A stretch of DNA of 64,000 bases, taken from assembly GCA_017449285.1 (NCBI GenBank), contig JAFSJX010000084.1, positions 49,840 to 113,839 of the forward strand. Reading direction: 5' to 3'. The DNA comes from Treponema sp. Its GTDB lineage: Bacteria > Spirochaetota > Spirochaetia > Treponematales > Treponemataceae. The position numbers were made by a program, and so were the translations under genes. A model generated the notes under the pieces. That model was not told where the DNA came from. It saw only the letters and a program-made list of their open reading frames with translations, and ran no database searches. Below are positions 25,043-34,424 of the stretch, piece by piece. Within the stretch, counting starts at the first letter, position 1. The number at the start of each line of letters is the position of its first letter.

Positions 25043-26275
25043 CTAAAACAGCGCGTCCTTTGCTGAAACGCTTGCCGCTTCAGAACCGACTGATGCCGCT
25101 GATGCTGATTTTGTCGCCGCCGTCACTCCTGCAGGAGTAATGTTTACGGTTGCATCAGCAGAAAGTTTTCCCTCTTTTGCGGCTTTTGCGGCCGCCTTCG
25201 CCGCCTTTTCCTGCTCAGGATAGACCGCAACGCCCTCTTTTGTCTTCAGTACCTGACCGGGAAACAGTTCGTTGCGCAACTGCACTTCAAGCGCGTGCAT
25301 ATAATCGGGATTCTGCGCCAAGAATGCAAGCGCATTTTCCTTACCCTGCCCGATTTTTTCTTCGCCGCGGGTATACCATGCGCCGCGTTTGTCGATAATG
25401 CCGTGCTTGACCGCAGAGTCCAAGAGAGATGCGGTTGCACTTACGCCTTTTCCGAAGTAAATATCCAGTTCCACCTTGCGGAACGGCGGCGCAACCTTGT
25501 TCTTTACCACTTTGACGCGCACACGGTTTCCGACTGCATCCTCATCACCCTTTCCGTCAATTGATTCAATGCGGCGGATTTCAAGGCGCACCGAAGAATA
25601 GAATTTGAGCGCGTTTCCGCCCGTCGTGGTCTCCGGGTTTCCGAACATCACGCCGATTTTCATACGGATTTGGTTGATAAAGACGATGATACACTTTGAC
25701 TTTCCGACGATTGCCGTAAGTTTGCGCAACGCCTGGCTCATAAGACGCGCCTGTAAGCCCATCTGCGCTTCGCCCATGTCGCCTTCAATTTCTTTCTGCG
25801 GGGTCAACGCCGCAACGGAGTCAACCACGATAATGTCTACCGCACCACTCCGCACCAAACTTTCGGTAATTTCCAGCGCCTGCTCTCCCGTGTCCGGCTG
25901 GCTTACCCACAACTCGTCAATGTTTACGCCAAGATTTTTTGCATACACAGGGTCAAGAGCATGCTCAGCGTCCACGAATGCCGCAATGCCGCCCAATTTC
26001 TGCGCCTCTGCAACGGCATGAAGCGCAAGTGTTGTCTTTCCAGAACTTTCTGGGCCGTACATTTCGATAATGCGTCCGCGCGGATAACCACCCACGCCCA
26101 GAGCCTCGTCCAACAAAATTGAGCCTGACGGAACGACATCAATTGATGCGGTATCGGCCTGCGTTCCCAGTTTCATCAAAGAGCCAGCGCCAAACTGCTT
26201 TTCAATTTGCAGGCGCGCCGCTTCCAGTGCCTTAAGCTTTTCCGACATATCTGCCGGTGCTTTGGTCTCTACCAT
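25043..26275 (-). CDS. recA: Recombinase RecA
   Basis: 410 aa. It forms the strand-exchange filament in recombination and repair. Walker [16 protein letters not shown], loop L1/L2 regions around [16 protein letters not shown] and [26 protein letters not shown] are intact. The C-terminal tail after about 345 is longer than usual and Ala/Ser/Lys-rich. The start at 26275 (MVETK) has GGGAGG; an upstream in-frame ATG at 26320 is less likely. The A/T-rich region 26326-26410 must hold the promoter. I saw no LexA box. Confidence 0.97.
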   Translation of the reverse strand: MVETKAPADMSEKLKALEAARLQIEKQFGAGSLMKLGTQADTASIDVVPSGSILLDEALGVGGYPRGRIIEMYGPESSGKTTLALHAVAEAQKLGGIAAFVDAEHALDPVYAKNLGVNIDELWVSQPDTGEQALEITESLVRSGAVDIIVVDSVAALTPQKEIEGDMGEAQMGLQARLMSQALRKLTAIVGKSKCIIVFINQIRMKIGVMFGNPETTTGGNALKFYSSVRLEIRRIESIDGKGDEDAVGNRVRVKVVKNKVAPPFRKVELDIYFGKGVSATASLLDSAVKHGIIDKRGAWYTRGEEKIGQGKENALAFLAQNPDYMHALEVQLRNELFPGQVLKTKEGVAVYPEQEKAAKAAAKAAKEGKLSADATVNITPAGVTAATKSASAASVGSEAASVSAKDALF

Positions 26276-26419
26276 TTTTGCCACCTTTTCCTCCCACCGT
26301 GCGCATTTTTTTCCGCGCACTCATATATATATAGGCATCAAAATTGCATTTTATACAAAAAATTCCGAAAAAATTTTCATTTTTTTCAAAAAAATTTGCA
26401 CTTATTTTTATAGTGTATA

Positions 26420-27526
26420 CTAGTCACCAGATTTTTGCAATGGCTGATAGACAGACCGACCCAAAAGCGCAAGATTTCCGTTTTCCATGCCGATTTTCGC
26501 AAGAACACGCACGCTGCGGCTTCCGTCAATTTCAGGCACGGGGGCAACGGAGAAAAAAAGCGGAACAATGCCGTCCACACGCTGTAAATCCTCGTAGCCG
26601 ACCAACAAATCACAGCGATACGAGCCATCTTCCGCAACGGCATTCGTAATTCGTCCTGACCACGCAACCCAGCATCCCAGATACAGAATAGGGTCAGATG
26701 CCACCTGCGCATACGTATAATTATCTGTCAATGTGTCGAACGTCGGATCTTCAAAATACGTCTGCAAAAGATTTGCTTTCTGTCGAAGAGAAACCGCCGC
26801 ATTGGAATTTAAAATTCGGTTCACTTCAACACGAGCCGCATTGTCACGTGAATCCTGAAAATATTGTCTTGCATCATCATACGCCGCACGAATTTCTTTG
26901 TCGGACATGATGTAATGGTACACTCCCCCCGACAAATCTTTTTCCTGCGGATTTTTCATTTCATCAGCAGACAGCACAAGAGCAGACAAATCAGCCCGTT
27001 TACCAGAATCGGAGAATTGCTGAGGGCGCAACAGATAAATCAGACACAGACCGATACATACGCCCGCAACCGCAGAAAACACAATCCGCATAATTTTTGA
27101 GGGATTTACCCCCAACGGAGGATAGAACTGCTGAATTCTACCGCTGTCAACCCAGTTGCAGATGGTCTCGTAGTTTCCCTGCGTGCGGATAAATTCCATC
27201 GCTTTAATCGCAATTTTGTTCTCTGGGTCATTGTCAAGGATGTCAAGATAATACTGCAAGGAACGGTCGGTATCACCTCGCCGAAGATACAGAACCGCCT
27301 GTCCTAAAAGCAGATTCGTTTCGGTCATGCGGATTTTTCTCGCTTGATTAAAATACGAGTTCGCATTTCCGTAGTCGCCAAGATACAGGCAGGCAGTTCC
27401 CGCAGTCAGATAATAGTCAAAACTTTCCCGATAATTTTCTGACGCACCCTCAAGGACGGTTATCGCCTTTGAAAAATTCCGTCGTTTAAGGAGTTCCTGC
27501 GCTGTTTCTAAAGCCGACTTTTTCAT
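26420..27526 (-). CDS. TPR protein with one membrane segment
   Basis: 368 aa. N-terminal TPR repeats (about 1-125: A-I-T-V-L-E-G-A, Y-L-G-D-Y-G-N-A-N-S-Y-F-N-Q-A, R-R-G-D-T-D-R-S-L-Q-Y-Y), a membrane segment (about 152-174), and an external C-terminal domain with W-V-A-W-S-G-R-I-T-N-A and Y-R-C-D-L-L-V-G-Y, which looks like a small beta-barrel (OB-like) but is not a family I can name. The TPR part would be cytoplasmic. It overlaps the upstream lipoprotein gene by 4 bases. Confidence 0.7.
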   Translation of the reverse strand: MKKSALETAQELLKRRNFSKAITVLEGASENYRESFDYYLTAGTACLYLGDYGNANSYFNQARKIRMTETNLLLGQAVLYLRRGDTDRSLQYYLDILDNDPENKIAIKAMEFIRTQGNYETICNWVDSGRIQQFYPPLGVNPSKIMRIVFSAVAGVCIGLCLIYLLRPQQFSDSGKRADLSALVLSADEMKNPQEKDLSGGVYHYIMSDKEIRAAYDDARQYFQDSRDNAARVEVNRILNSNAAVSLRQKANLLQTYFEDPTFDTLTDNYTYAQVASDPILYLGCWVAWSGRITNAVAEDGSYRCDLLVGYEDLQRVDGIVPLFFSVAPVPEIDGSRSVRVLAKIGMENGNLALLGRSVYQPLQKSGD

Positions 27527-28836
27527 CTCTGATTCAACTGCCTGATTCTTTCCATAATCGCATCAAGTTCTGCGTTCAACTGCCTAAGTTCGGTGCGGTC
27601 AACAAGTGCGGGGTCAGAACTCAATGAATTAATCCTGTCAATCAAATTCTGAATATACGCGGGGTCAAGTTTATCATCGGTAATCGGAGCAACGATAAAA
27701 TCAACGTCCGGCTTTTTGACCGTAATGCCCGTCTTTGAGCCGTCAACTGACTGCATACGCTGGGAATCATCGGCAAGCGTATCAACAAAGGAAAGTCCTT
27801 TTGGCTGTTCCTTGTCGGTTGCCAGCGCAATATAAAATGAAAAAGAATACGTGTCGTCCGCTTCAACGATGAAATACGGCCAGTTGATGCACACGCCGGA
27901 ATTGTTATACGCAAGTACGCTTGAAAAACTCTTCGATTCCGTTATGACAGGAACCCAAAGCCCATGCACAAGCGCATCCCGATTTGCAAACGACACACAT
28001 TCGGGAGACCAAATCGTCTTTCCGTTCAGCAAAAACTGGGCGGTCGTTTTTTCATTGGTCGAAAGAAAATAGCGGTCCTCGCGGAACAAAAGGAGTTGTG
28101 TCTCCGTCTCGATTTTCTGCCCGGTCGCCGTGACAAAATGATAGTCAAGGTTTTCGCCAAGAATGGTGTCCAAAACGGCCTTTATTGCCAGCACCTGCCG
28201 ATTCTGAGTAAGGTTCGTCACATACACCGAAATTTTTACGATGTCATCATCCTCGCCCACCACCGATGCCGCCGTAGAGAAATCAAGCACAATCTGCAGC
28301 TGCTTGTCAAGAAGATATGCAATTTGCCCGCCATCGTCTTTCTGGCGAACCTGCGCATTGATACTTGCAGTCTTGTTCAGCCGATATTCCCGCTTTCCAA
28401 TCAGAATAGAAAAATACGATGTGCTTGAATCATCTGCCGTAGAAAGAATCGGAGTCTCTTTGTTCTTTGAGTCAATCGCATAAATATTGAAAGAGCCAGT
28501 GCTTCCCCGAAGCGCGACATGCACTTTTCCGCTTCTGAGGTCGTACGTTTTTTCGGGAGTGTAGACAACGCCAAGATATTTGTCCGTCACCTCGCGCTTA
28601 CGGCGTTTTTCGTCAGCCTTTTTCGCTTTTTTTGCCTCTTTTTCTTTTTTCTTCAGTTCTGCAAGTTCTTCTTTTGAAAGCGGCTTTGGTTCTTCCGAGC
28701 CTTCTTCCACGCCTCCGCCCAACTGAACGACCGAAGAGCCTTCCATATCACCAGAATCCGCGACCTTTTCAGAAGACTTGCATGCGGCAAACAAAAAAAA
28801 CGATACGGCAAAAAGTAGTATAACTCGTCTTATCAT
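27523..28836 (-). CDS. Lipoprotein with Lys/Glu linker
   Basis: 437 aa. Lipobox L-F-A-A-C (Cys about 19), then an acidic stretch and a Lys/Glu/Ala-rich helix (about 50-85) that could span the periplasm or act as a coiled coil. Residues about 90-380 are beta-rich, and the last 45 residues are helical again (L-R-Q-L-N-A-E-L-D-A-I-M-E-R-I-R). No named family is recognised. It overlaps both neighbours by 4 bases, so the three gene products are probably made together and may act as one envelope assembly (inference). Confidence 0.68.
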   Translation of the reverse strand: MIRRVILLFAVSFFLFAACKSSEKVADSGDMEGSSVVQLGGGVEEGSEEPKPLSKEELAELKKKEKEAKKAKKADEKRRKREVTDKYLGVVYTPEKTYDLRSGKVHVALRGSTGSFNIYAIDSKNKETPILSTADDSSTSYFSILIGKREYRLNKTASINAQVRQKDDGGQIAYLLDKQLQIVLDFSTAASVVGEDDDIVKISVYVTNLTQNRQVLAIKAVLDTILGENLDYHFVTATGQKIETETQLLLFREDRYFLSTNEKTTAQFLLNGKTIWSPECVSFANRDALVHGLWVPVITESKSFSSVLAYNNSGVCINWPYFIVEADDTYSFSFYIALATDKEQPKGLSFVDTLADDSQRMQSVDGSKTGITVKKPDVDFIVAPITDDKLDPAYIQNLIDRINSLSSDPALVDRTELRQLNAELDAIMERIRQLNQR

Positions 28837-29813
28837 TTTTTATTCTCCGGATACCGCTCATCAAGAATATACTGCAACTGACGAGCTTTACGTTTCAGTG
28901 CCTCAACTTCGGGGTCAAGTGAACCAGGATACATTCCGTAGGGATTCTGAGCATACGGATTGTAATAATAGGGATTGTTGGGGTCGTTGATGTCATGTAC
29001 GCCTTCATCAGAAGACTTCTTTGCCAACGCAGAGGCATTCGCATTTTCTTCCCCGTCTTTTTTGTCGCCATTAAGGGCCGTCTCCAACTCCTGAATTCTC
29101 TGCTGGGCATCGGCGAGGCGTTTCTGTAAGCCTATCTTGTCTTCCGCCTCAAAAAGTTTCAGTTGCCGCTCATAATCTTCACGGGCGGCAAGATTTTCCT
29201 CTCCTGTCACTTTCAGAAGATACAGCAGTTTTTCCTCGCGGCTTTTTTGGTCAATCGCATCAATCCGATACTGAGCCGCGCCAACCTTTGTGTCCCGAGG
29301 AAAATCCATGATGATGCGCTCGTACAGTCCCCGCGCCGCGTTGTAGTTATATTCCGCATAAAAAGATTCCGCAATCCAGTACAGGGCAGACGCATACAAA
29401 TCATGGCTGGGATACTGATGGCAGAAATCGCTTAACGTCAGCACCGCGCTTTCATTTTGCCCCAGAAAATGCTGGCATCTTCCTTTTTGATACTGGATAT
29501 AGGGAAGATACATACTGAATGAGAATTTCTGCATGAACGTATCGCAGTCGCTTAACGCGCCCTTGTATTCACCAGCATACATTTCGCTCATAATCAGCAT
29601 ATACCATGTTTCATCTGTCACACCGCCGGAGACAGCGACCGCTTTTCTGAAAAAGAACATCGCGCTCGTCCAGTCTTCGTTGCGATAGGATTCATACCCG
29701 GAAACCAGCGTGTCAGAATCAGAAGCGTTTGAAGAGACCTTCTGCGAAACCGCCGGAAAAATAGTCAGAATCAGCACCATGCTGAAACACAGCAGCATTT
29801 TATTTTTCTTCAT
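28833..29813 (-). CDS. Periplasmic TPR protein (CpoB/YbgF-like layout)
   Basis: 326 aa. A signal peptide (about 1-23, cleaved near V-S-Q), TPR repeats (about 35-190) resembling the tol-pal-associated YbgF type, with A-L-Y-W-I-A-E-S-F-Y-A-E-Y-N-Y-N-A-A-R-G-L, then a predicted coiled coil (about 205-245) and a Pro/Tyr/Asn-rich tail. YbgF itself has the coiled coil at the N-terminus, so this is an inverted layout. It starts 3 bases after rpe and overlaps the lipoprotein gene by 4 bases. Confidence 0.7.
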   Translation of the reverse strand: MKKNKMLLCFSMVLILTIFPAVSQKVSSNASDSDTLVSGYESYRNEDWTSAMFFFRKAVAVSGGVTDETWYMLIMSEMYAGEYKGALSDCDTFMQKFSFSMYLPYIQYQKGRCQHFLGQNESAVLTLSDFCHQYPSHDLYASALYWIAESFYAEYNYNAARGLYERIIMDFPRDTKVGAAQYRIDAIDQKSREEKLLYLLKVTGEENLAAREDYERQLKLFEAEDKIGLQKRLADAQQRIQELETALNGDKKDGEENANASALAKKSSDEGVHDINDPNNPYYYNPYAQNPYGMYPGSLDPEVEALKRKARQLQYILDERYPENKK

Positions 29814-29816
29814 ACC

Positions 29817-30449
29817 TTAAAACTCCCACGTAAGCGAGCCGTTAAAAAATGCCGAGCCGGAAACCACAATATCCGCACCCGCTTTTACAACGGATTGCAC
29901 GGTCTTGCTGTTCACGCCGCCATCTACCGAGATAAGGAAATTACAGCCTTTCTCTTTACGAATATCGGCAAGTTGTGAGATTTTATTGACACATGAAGGA
30001 ATTAAAGTCTGTCCGCCATAGCCAGGATTGACCGTCATCACCAAAACCAAGTCCACATCGGGAAGAATTTCGTCCAGCGCATGAACGGGAGTTGACGGAA
30101 CGATGGAAATTCCCGCTTTTATGCCCTTATCGTGCAAATGCTGAATGAGCCGATGAATATGTACCGTTGCCTCCTGATGAAACGTAATCCAATCCGCACC
30201 CGCCTCCACAAAGGAATCTACCATCAATTCTGGTTTTTCGACCATCAGATGCACATCAAACGGAAGTTTCGTCAATCGGCGCACTGACTGAATGACCGGC
30301 TGCCCGTAAGAAATCTGCGGCACAAACTGACCGTCCATCACGTCAATATGCACCGCCCCAGCCCCTTTTTCTTCGACCATTTTCATGGCGGATGCAAGGT
30401 CTGCAAAATCTGCGGAAAGCAATGACGGTGACAACAAAGGCTTTTTCAT
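29817..30449 (-). CDS. rpe: Ribulose-phosphate 3-epimerase
   Basis: 210 aa. It interconverts ribulose 5-phosphate and xylulose 5-phosphate in the pentose phosphate pathway; the latter feeds transketolase. Seen: S-P-S-L-L-S-A-D-F near the start, H-I-D-V-M-D-G-Q-F-V-P (metal-binding His and Asp), D-V-H-L-M-V, V-M-T-V-N-P-G-Y-G-G-Q and V-D-G-G-V-N. The start at 30449 is the family's normal start; the frame upstream enters the recO promoter. It leads the TPR-lipoprotein operon. Confidence 0.95.
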   Translation of the reverse strand: MKKPLLSPSLLSADFADLASAMKMVEEKGAGAVHIDVMDGQFVPQISYGQPVIQSVRRLTKLPFDVHLMVEKPELMVDSFVEAGADWITFHQEATVHIHRLIQHLHDKGIKAGISIVPSTPVHALDEILPDVDLVLVMTVNPGYGGQTLIPSCVNKISQLADIRKEKGCNFLISVDGGVNSKTVQSVVKAGADIVVSGSAFFNGSLTWEF

Positions 30450-30461
30450 ATAGTTCTTATA

Positions 30462-30490
30462 ATTATAGCAAATCAAGCACATATTGTAAA
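30462..30490 (-). promoter_or_regulatory. rpe promoter
   Basis: On the minus strand TTTACA (30490-30485), 17-base spacer, TATAAT (30467-30462). The expected start leaves a leader of only about 6 bases with no Shine-Dalgarno. Its -35 overlaps the recO -35. Confidence 0.65.
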
Positions 30491-30511
30491 CTGTGATTTT
30501 TATGGTATACT
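30484..30511 (+). promoter_or_regulatory. Leaderless recO promoter
   Basis: TTGTAA (30484-30489), 16-base spacer, extended -10 TGGTATACT ending at 30511, then 6 bases to the ATG at 30518. Confidence 0.7.
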
Positions 30512-30517
30512 GAGCGC

Positions 30518-31294
30518 ATGAGTCGTAATTCGTCATGTCAGGCACTCGTCCTCGCCACGCACCCGCAGGGAGAAAACAATCGAGCCGTTACGTTGCTCTC
30601 AGCGGAGGAAGGCATTTTTTACGCGACATTATTCGGAGGTCCCAAAAGCAAACTGCGCGCTCAGGTCAGTCCGTTTAATCGGGGAACAATCTGGCTCTAC
30701 AAAGATGAACCGAAACATTCCTGCAAAATTACGGACTTTGACGTGGCGAATTATCATCTTTCTTTCCGCGAAAATCTGTTCAAGACATGGGCGGCATCGT
30801 TTGCGGCGGAAATCGTAGTGAAGACAAAATGCGCCGGCTCAAATGACCAATGCTGGACGCTCGTAAACGGATTTTTGGACGGCATGGAACTGACCGATGA
30901 GGATACGAGCAGACTTGGACTGGTACGGTTCTTATGGCGGTATCTGGGATTGCTTGGCGTGCGCCCGGAGACACGACAGTGCGCATCGTGCGGAACTTCG
31001 TTTTTGAGCGGCGCAGTGACCGAATATGCTTCGGTATGGCGTGCCTCGTATGAGCCTGGTGAAAATTCGTTTGTCTGCAATGAATGCGCCGATCTTACCG
31101 TGCGTCCCTTTGTTTTGGGGCAGAATGCGCTCACCTACCTTGAGGCAGTCAGCGATTTGTCGCCACGACAGGTACGAACCATTACCGTTGACAGAGAGAG
31201 TCTTACACAGATGAAACAACTGTGTTTTTTTCTGATTGAGCAGGCGTGTGGCGCAAAACTGAAAACCCTTGAATCAGGGGCAGGAATTCTGTGA
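30518..31294 (+). CDS. recO: DNA repair protein RecO
   Basis: 258 aa. RecO helps load RecA on SSB-coated DNA in the RecFOR pathway. The N-terminal OB fold (about 1-80) and helical C-terminus fit, and a zinc-finger pair is intact: C-A-S-C (about 152-155) and C-N-E-C (about 187-190). Apparently leaderless, divergent from rpe and convergent with truA, 7 bases apart. Confidence 0.9.
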   Translation: MSRNSSCQALVLATHPQGENNRAVTLLSAEEGIFYATLFGGPKSKLRAQVSPFNRGTIWLYKDEPKHSCKITDFDVANYHLSFRENLFKTWAASFAAEIVVKTKCAGSNDQCWTLVNGFLDGMELTDEDTSRLGLVRFLWRYLGLLGVRPETRQCASCGTSFLSGAVTEYASVWRASYEPGENSFVCNECADLTVRPFVLGQNALTYLEAVSDLSPRQVRTITVDRESLTQMKQLCFFLIEQACGAKLKTLESGAGIL

Positions 31295-31295
31295 T

Positions 31296-31319
31296 GAGCG
31301 GCTAAATATGCCGCCGCTC
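31296..31319. other. Hairpin between recO and truA
   Basis: GAGCGGC/GCCGCTC, 7-bp stem, 10-base loop, across the truA stop. No U-tract on either side, so it is only a weak terminator candidate. Confidence 0.4.
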
Positions 31320-32078
31320 ACCATCAAACGACACGCTCCACAAAAACAATCCCGTAGGTGGCGCGGTTGGTCCTGCATTTTTGCGCTCGCAACTTTCCAG
31401 AATCCGCTTAAAATCCGCCGCCGTCTTACCTTCTTTCTCCAAAAAAATCAGCGTTCCCGTAAGGCTGCGTACCATCTTCCATAAAAATGCGTTCGCCGTA
31501 ATCTCAAACACAAGGTTTTTGCCATCAGGATAAAAGTGCGCATTCTCAATGTAGCGGAACGTAGATTTGCTTGCATCTCCCGCAGCGGCAAAGGTCGCAC
31601 AGTCAATTTCCCCGCGCAAAAAAGATGCCATCTCGTTCAGCACGTTTATATCAGGCTGATGATGAATTTGCCACACATAGCGCGTCTCTGTGGCAAGCGG
31701 ACTGTTCCCGCAAAAGATAAAATAGCGATACGTGCGGCTTACGGCAGAAAAACGCGCGCTGAAACTATCCTCAACAAGCCGCGCTTCGTGAATGCGGATA
31801 TCCTGCGGCAAAAATGCGTTGATTGCCAGAGGATAACGTTCAATCGGAATGGAATCTATCGGAGAGAAAAAATTTGCCGCCTGTCCTGCCGCATGAACGC
31901 CGCTGTCCGTGCGTCCGCTTCCCTGCAAGGCGACAGGCATTTTATGCAGTTTTTCCAGCGCGGCTTCCAGTTCTGCCTGTACGGTACGAACGGATTTTCC
32001 TTTATCAGCCCTATCCTGTCGCTGCCAGCCGCAAAAATCAGTTCCGTCATAAGAAAGAGTCAGCAGAATGTTACGCAT
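31302..32078 (-). CDS. truA: tRNA pseudouridine synthase A
   Basis: 258 aa. It makes pseudouridine at positions 38-40 of tRNA. Seen: L-S-Y-D-G-T-D-F-C-G-W-Q-R-Q, the catalytic G-R-T-D-S-G-V-H-A (about 57-65, Asp in R-T-D), Y-R-Y-F-I and F-L-W-K-M-V-R-S-L-T-G-T. It is the last gene of the leftward dxs-to-truA block, 44 bases after the DUF2225 gene. Confidence 0.95.
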   Translation of the reverse strand: MRNILLTLSYDGTDFCGWQRQDRADKGKSVRTVQAELEAALEKLHKMPVALQGSGRTDSGVHAAGQAANFFSPIDSIPIERYPLAINAFLPQDIRIHEARLVEDSFSARFSAVSRTYRYFIFCGNSPLATETRYVWQIHHQPDINVLNEMASFLRGEIDCATFAAAGDASKSTFRYIENAHFYPDGKNLVFEITANAFLWKMVRSLTGTLIFLEKEGKTAADFKRILESCERKNAGPTAPPTGLFLWSVSFDGERRHI

Positions 32079-32122
32079 CTTTTACCACACCCGCCGCCAC
32101 TGTCACTGGCATCTGGCACAAC

Positions 32123-33037
32123 CTAATCATCATCGCTCATCTCAAATCCGATTTCGTTTGCTTCCGCAAGCACTTTTGAAATCTTGTCATATAAGTCACG
32201 CGATTTTTCCAAAAGCGGGCCTGGCTTTGACTTTGAGGATTTTCCCAGTCCAAATCCCCGCGCAATGGAACGCTTACACTCGTCCAGTTTTTTGAGCCGG
32301 GCCTGCATATCATCTGTCTGCCCGTATTTAAATTCCAAAAGCCCCAGCTCGTAAATCAGTCCGTCATAGCCGTAATTTTTGTCGGTGTCCGGTCCCAAAT
32401 TGTTGACGACACCAAGTGACTCAACACGCGACATCTCGTTTATCAGCGTCTGGTCGTAGAAGAACAAAGCCTTCCTGTAAAAGACCTGCGCAAGATAATT
32501 GTAATTGTGACCGGGAACAACCGCCTCCAAATCATTGCAAAGCCACGCAAGGCGCAGTGAGATAATCGCGCGTTTTACGGTTGGAGCATAGCCCAAATCA
32601 ACTTTGTCATACGAAAGCAACGCAAGAAAATGCATCGCCGCGCCGTCCAGAAGAGAACGTTCCTTGGTCAGCTGATAATACGGAAACACATTGTTGACTA
32701 TTTTTTTACGGCGGTCAATATCATCTTTTAAGGCATCTATCGTTTTTTTATCATCAATTTCCTTAAAATCATTCCACCAGAATGCGACATGACAACGCGG
32801 ACAAGCCCCCACCGTATAAATCAACGGATAAATCATGCCATATTTTGCGGACGGCTCGTACAGACGGTGCAATTCATCGGTCAAATCACCCGCAATCATG
32901 CGTCCGCTTCCCGAAAGCATTTCCTCGTGGTCAAAGTCGTGCTGGCAGAGCGGACAATGAATTTTTGTCTTTGACCAATATGAAATCTTAGGCTTTTTGT
33001 CTTCACCAGTCTTTTTCTTGGAAACATTCGCGTACAT
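32123..33037 (-). CDS. DUF2225 family protein
   Basis: 304 aa. Two Cys pairs stand in the N-terminal part, C-P-L-C (about 28-31) and C-P-R-C (about 79-82), which could bind one zinc. The rest is helical and TPR-like, as in DUF2225 proteins of spirochaetes and Firmicutes. Function is unknown. The ATG overlaps the acpS stop by one base and has AAAAGGAGG. Confidence 0.8.
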   Translation of the reverse strand: MYANVSKKKTGEDKKPKISYWSKTKIHCPLCQHDFDHEEMLSGSGRMIAGDLTDELHRLYEPSAKYGMIYPLIYTVGACPRCHVAFWWNDFKEIDDKKTIDALKDDIDRRKKIVNNVFPYYQLTKERSLLDGAAMHFLALLSYDKVDLGYAPTVKRAIISLRLAWLCNDLEAVVPGHNYNYLAQVFYRKALFFYDQTLINEMSRVESLGVVNNLGPDTDKNYGYDGLIYELGLLEFKYGQTDDMQARLKKLDECKRSIARGFGLGKSSKSKPGPLLEKSRDLYDKISKVLAEANEIGFEMSDDD

Positions 33038-33435
33038 CAGTCAGCCTCCTTTTCTCTTTTTTCTATCACGACAAATGCCGTCGCATATTCTTTTTCATGG
33101 CTCAAAGAAAGATGAACCGTACATTCACCTGCCCTGCTGAAAAGCATTTCTTTTGTTGCCGCCCCAAACGAAAAAAATGGCTTTCCGTTTTCGTCCTTAG
33201 TGACCCAAAAATCTTTCAAACTCAGTCCGACAAATCCCGTTCCCAAGGCCTTGGCAAATGCCTCTTTCGCCGCAAAGCGGGCTGCATAATGCTGACACGC
33301 CGCAGAAATGCTTTTTTCGGTTGAGCCAGTAAAGTGTTCCTCATCAGCAAAAAAACGTTCCGTCAAATCAGTGTTTTTTACCCATTTTTCAAAGCGGGAG
33401 ACCTTTGCGATGTCCGTACCGATGCCAAAAATCAT
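33037..33435 (-). CDS. acpS: Holo-[acyl-carrier-protein] synthase
   Basis: 132 aa. It transfers phosphopantetheine from coenzyme A to acyl carrier protein. Signatures: I-F-G-I-G-T-D-I-A-K-V-S-R-F at the start (metal-binding Asp), F-A-A-K-E-A-F-A-K-A-L-G-T-G (about 54-67) and L-S-L-S-H-E-K-E-Y-A. Joined to cdaR by an ATGA overlap. Confidence 0.95.
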   Translation of the reverse strand: MIFGIGTDIAKVSRFEKWVKNTDLTERFFADEEHFTGSTEKSISAACQHYAARFAAKEAFAKALGTGFVGLSLKDFWVTKDENGKPFFSFGAATKEMLFSRAGECTVHLSLSHEKEYATAFVVIEKREKEAD

Positions 33436-34424
33436 TCGTCCTCACCTGTTTTATCCACCTCGGAAATGCTGTCTTCTTCAACGGGTTTCCGTTTTATGCT
33501 CACCTTTATCTTCTTCGGAGTCTCGTCAAGAGCAACCGTTCCTGCGGGCAGAGAGAACACAAGCGGAACTTCATGCGTTCCCTCTTCGGTGATGCCTTTG
33601 CAATTCGCAAGAATCGTGGAAAGCCGCGGCGTATAATTTTCCAAAGTCAGCACCGGTCCGCGCAGAGAAAGCAGCACCGATGGAACAGATCCCGAAGGCT
33701 CAAACGCCGCATTCAACCCCGACAGATTGACCGGCGCAGACTCAAAGCGTTTTATCATTGTCTTCTGAGTGACGCTCGCCGTAACGGAAACATTTACATC
33801 GTCATCTACACGCAGGAATTTTCCGGGGCTGTCCAGTTGAACGGTTACCGTCGTGTCATTTTTTATGCCAGTAAGCAGAACCATGCGTGTCTGAAGACGT
33901 TTGCAATTTTCTACCATCGTGCGCGGTCCTGTCACCCTGACTTCCTGTGGAGAGACCGTAACCGTTTTCAATTCATAGCCACGTGCAGGTTCTCCCGAAT
34001 ACAAAGGATTTACCGGCACATAGGCAGAAATACTCTCTTCCACCGTAAGCGTCACTTCCTCTGGCGAAACCTTAATTTCCATCGGGTCAATCAGCATGGC
34101 ATTCTTGCTCAACGTAATCTGCACGGGAAGATGCGCGCTACCATCCTTTGCGATATAGTTCAAGTCAAGGTACGCATAAAAATCGTTCTCATGCAGGGTG
34201 GAGATATTCTCGGGCTTGCCCCGCACCGTCACTTTCACATTGGCGGGAAAACTGCTCGCCGCGACCATACCATTCTGCGCGTCAATTTCCAGCGGCACGG
34301 AAAACGATTTTCTGTCCATCATCGAAAAAAGATAGAAAAAATAGAAGAACAAGGCCATGACAAAGCACACGACTTTAGCAAGCCAGTTTTCCTGCAATTT
34401 TTCAATAATTCGATTTGCTTTCAT
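33432..34424 (-). CDS. cdaR: YbbR/CdaR-domain protein, partner of CdaA
   Basis: 330 aa. One membrane segment (about 15-37) and four YbbR-type repeats (about 40-310) exposed outside the inner membrane, each with a V-x-V-x-G-P/K pattern. CdaR proteins regulate the diadenylate cyclase CdaA in Firmicutes; here the gene overlaps the end of cdaA by 23 bases, supporting the same partnership. GAGGAC precedes the ATG. Confidence 0.85.
   Translation of the reverse strand: MKANRIIEKLQENWLAKVVCFVMALFFYFFYLFSMMDRKSFSVPLEIDAQNGMVAASSFPANVKVTVRGKPENISTLHENDFYAYLDLNYIAKDGSAHLPVQITLSKNAMLIDPMEIKVSPEEVTLTVEESISAYVPVNPLYSGEPARGYELKTVTVSPQEVRVTGPRTMVENCKRLQTRMVLLTGIKNDTTVTVQLDSPGKFLRVDDDVNVSVTASVTQKTMIKRFESAPVNLSGLNAAFEPSGSVPSVLLSLRGPVLTLENYTPRLSTILANCKGITEEGTHEVPLVFSLPAGTVALDETPKKIKVSIKRKPVEEDSISEVDKTGEDE

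Noticed and set aside
25043..30449. SOS (LexA) operators near recA, recO and other repair genes
   Set aside because: No LexA-type palindrome was seen upstream of recA, recO, xth, the glycosylase or the helicase.
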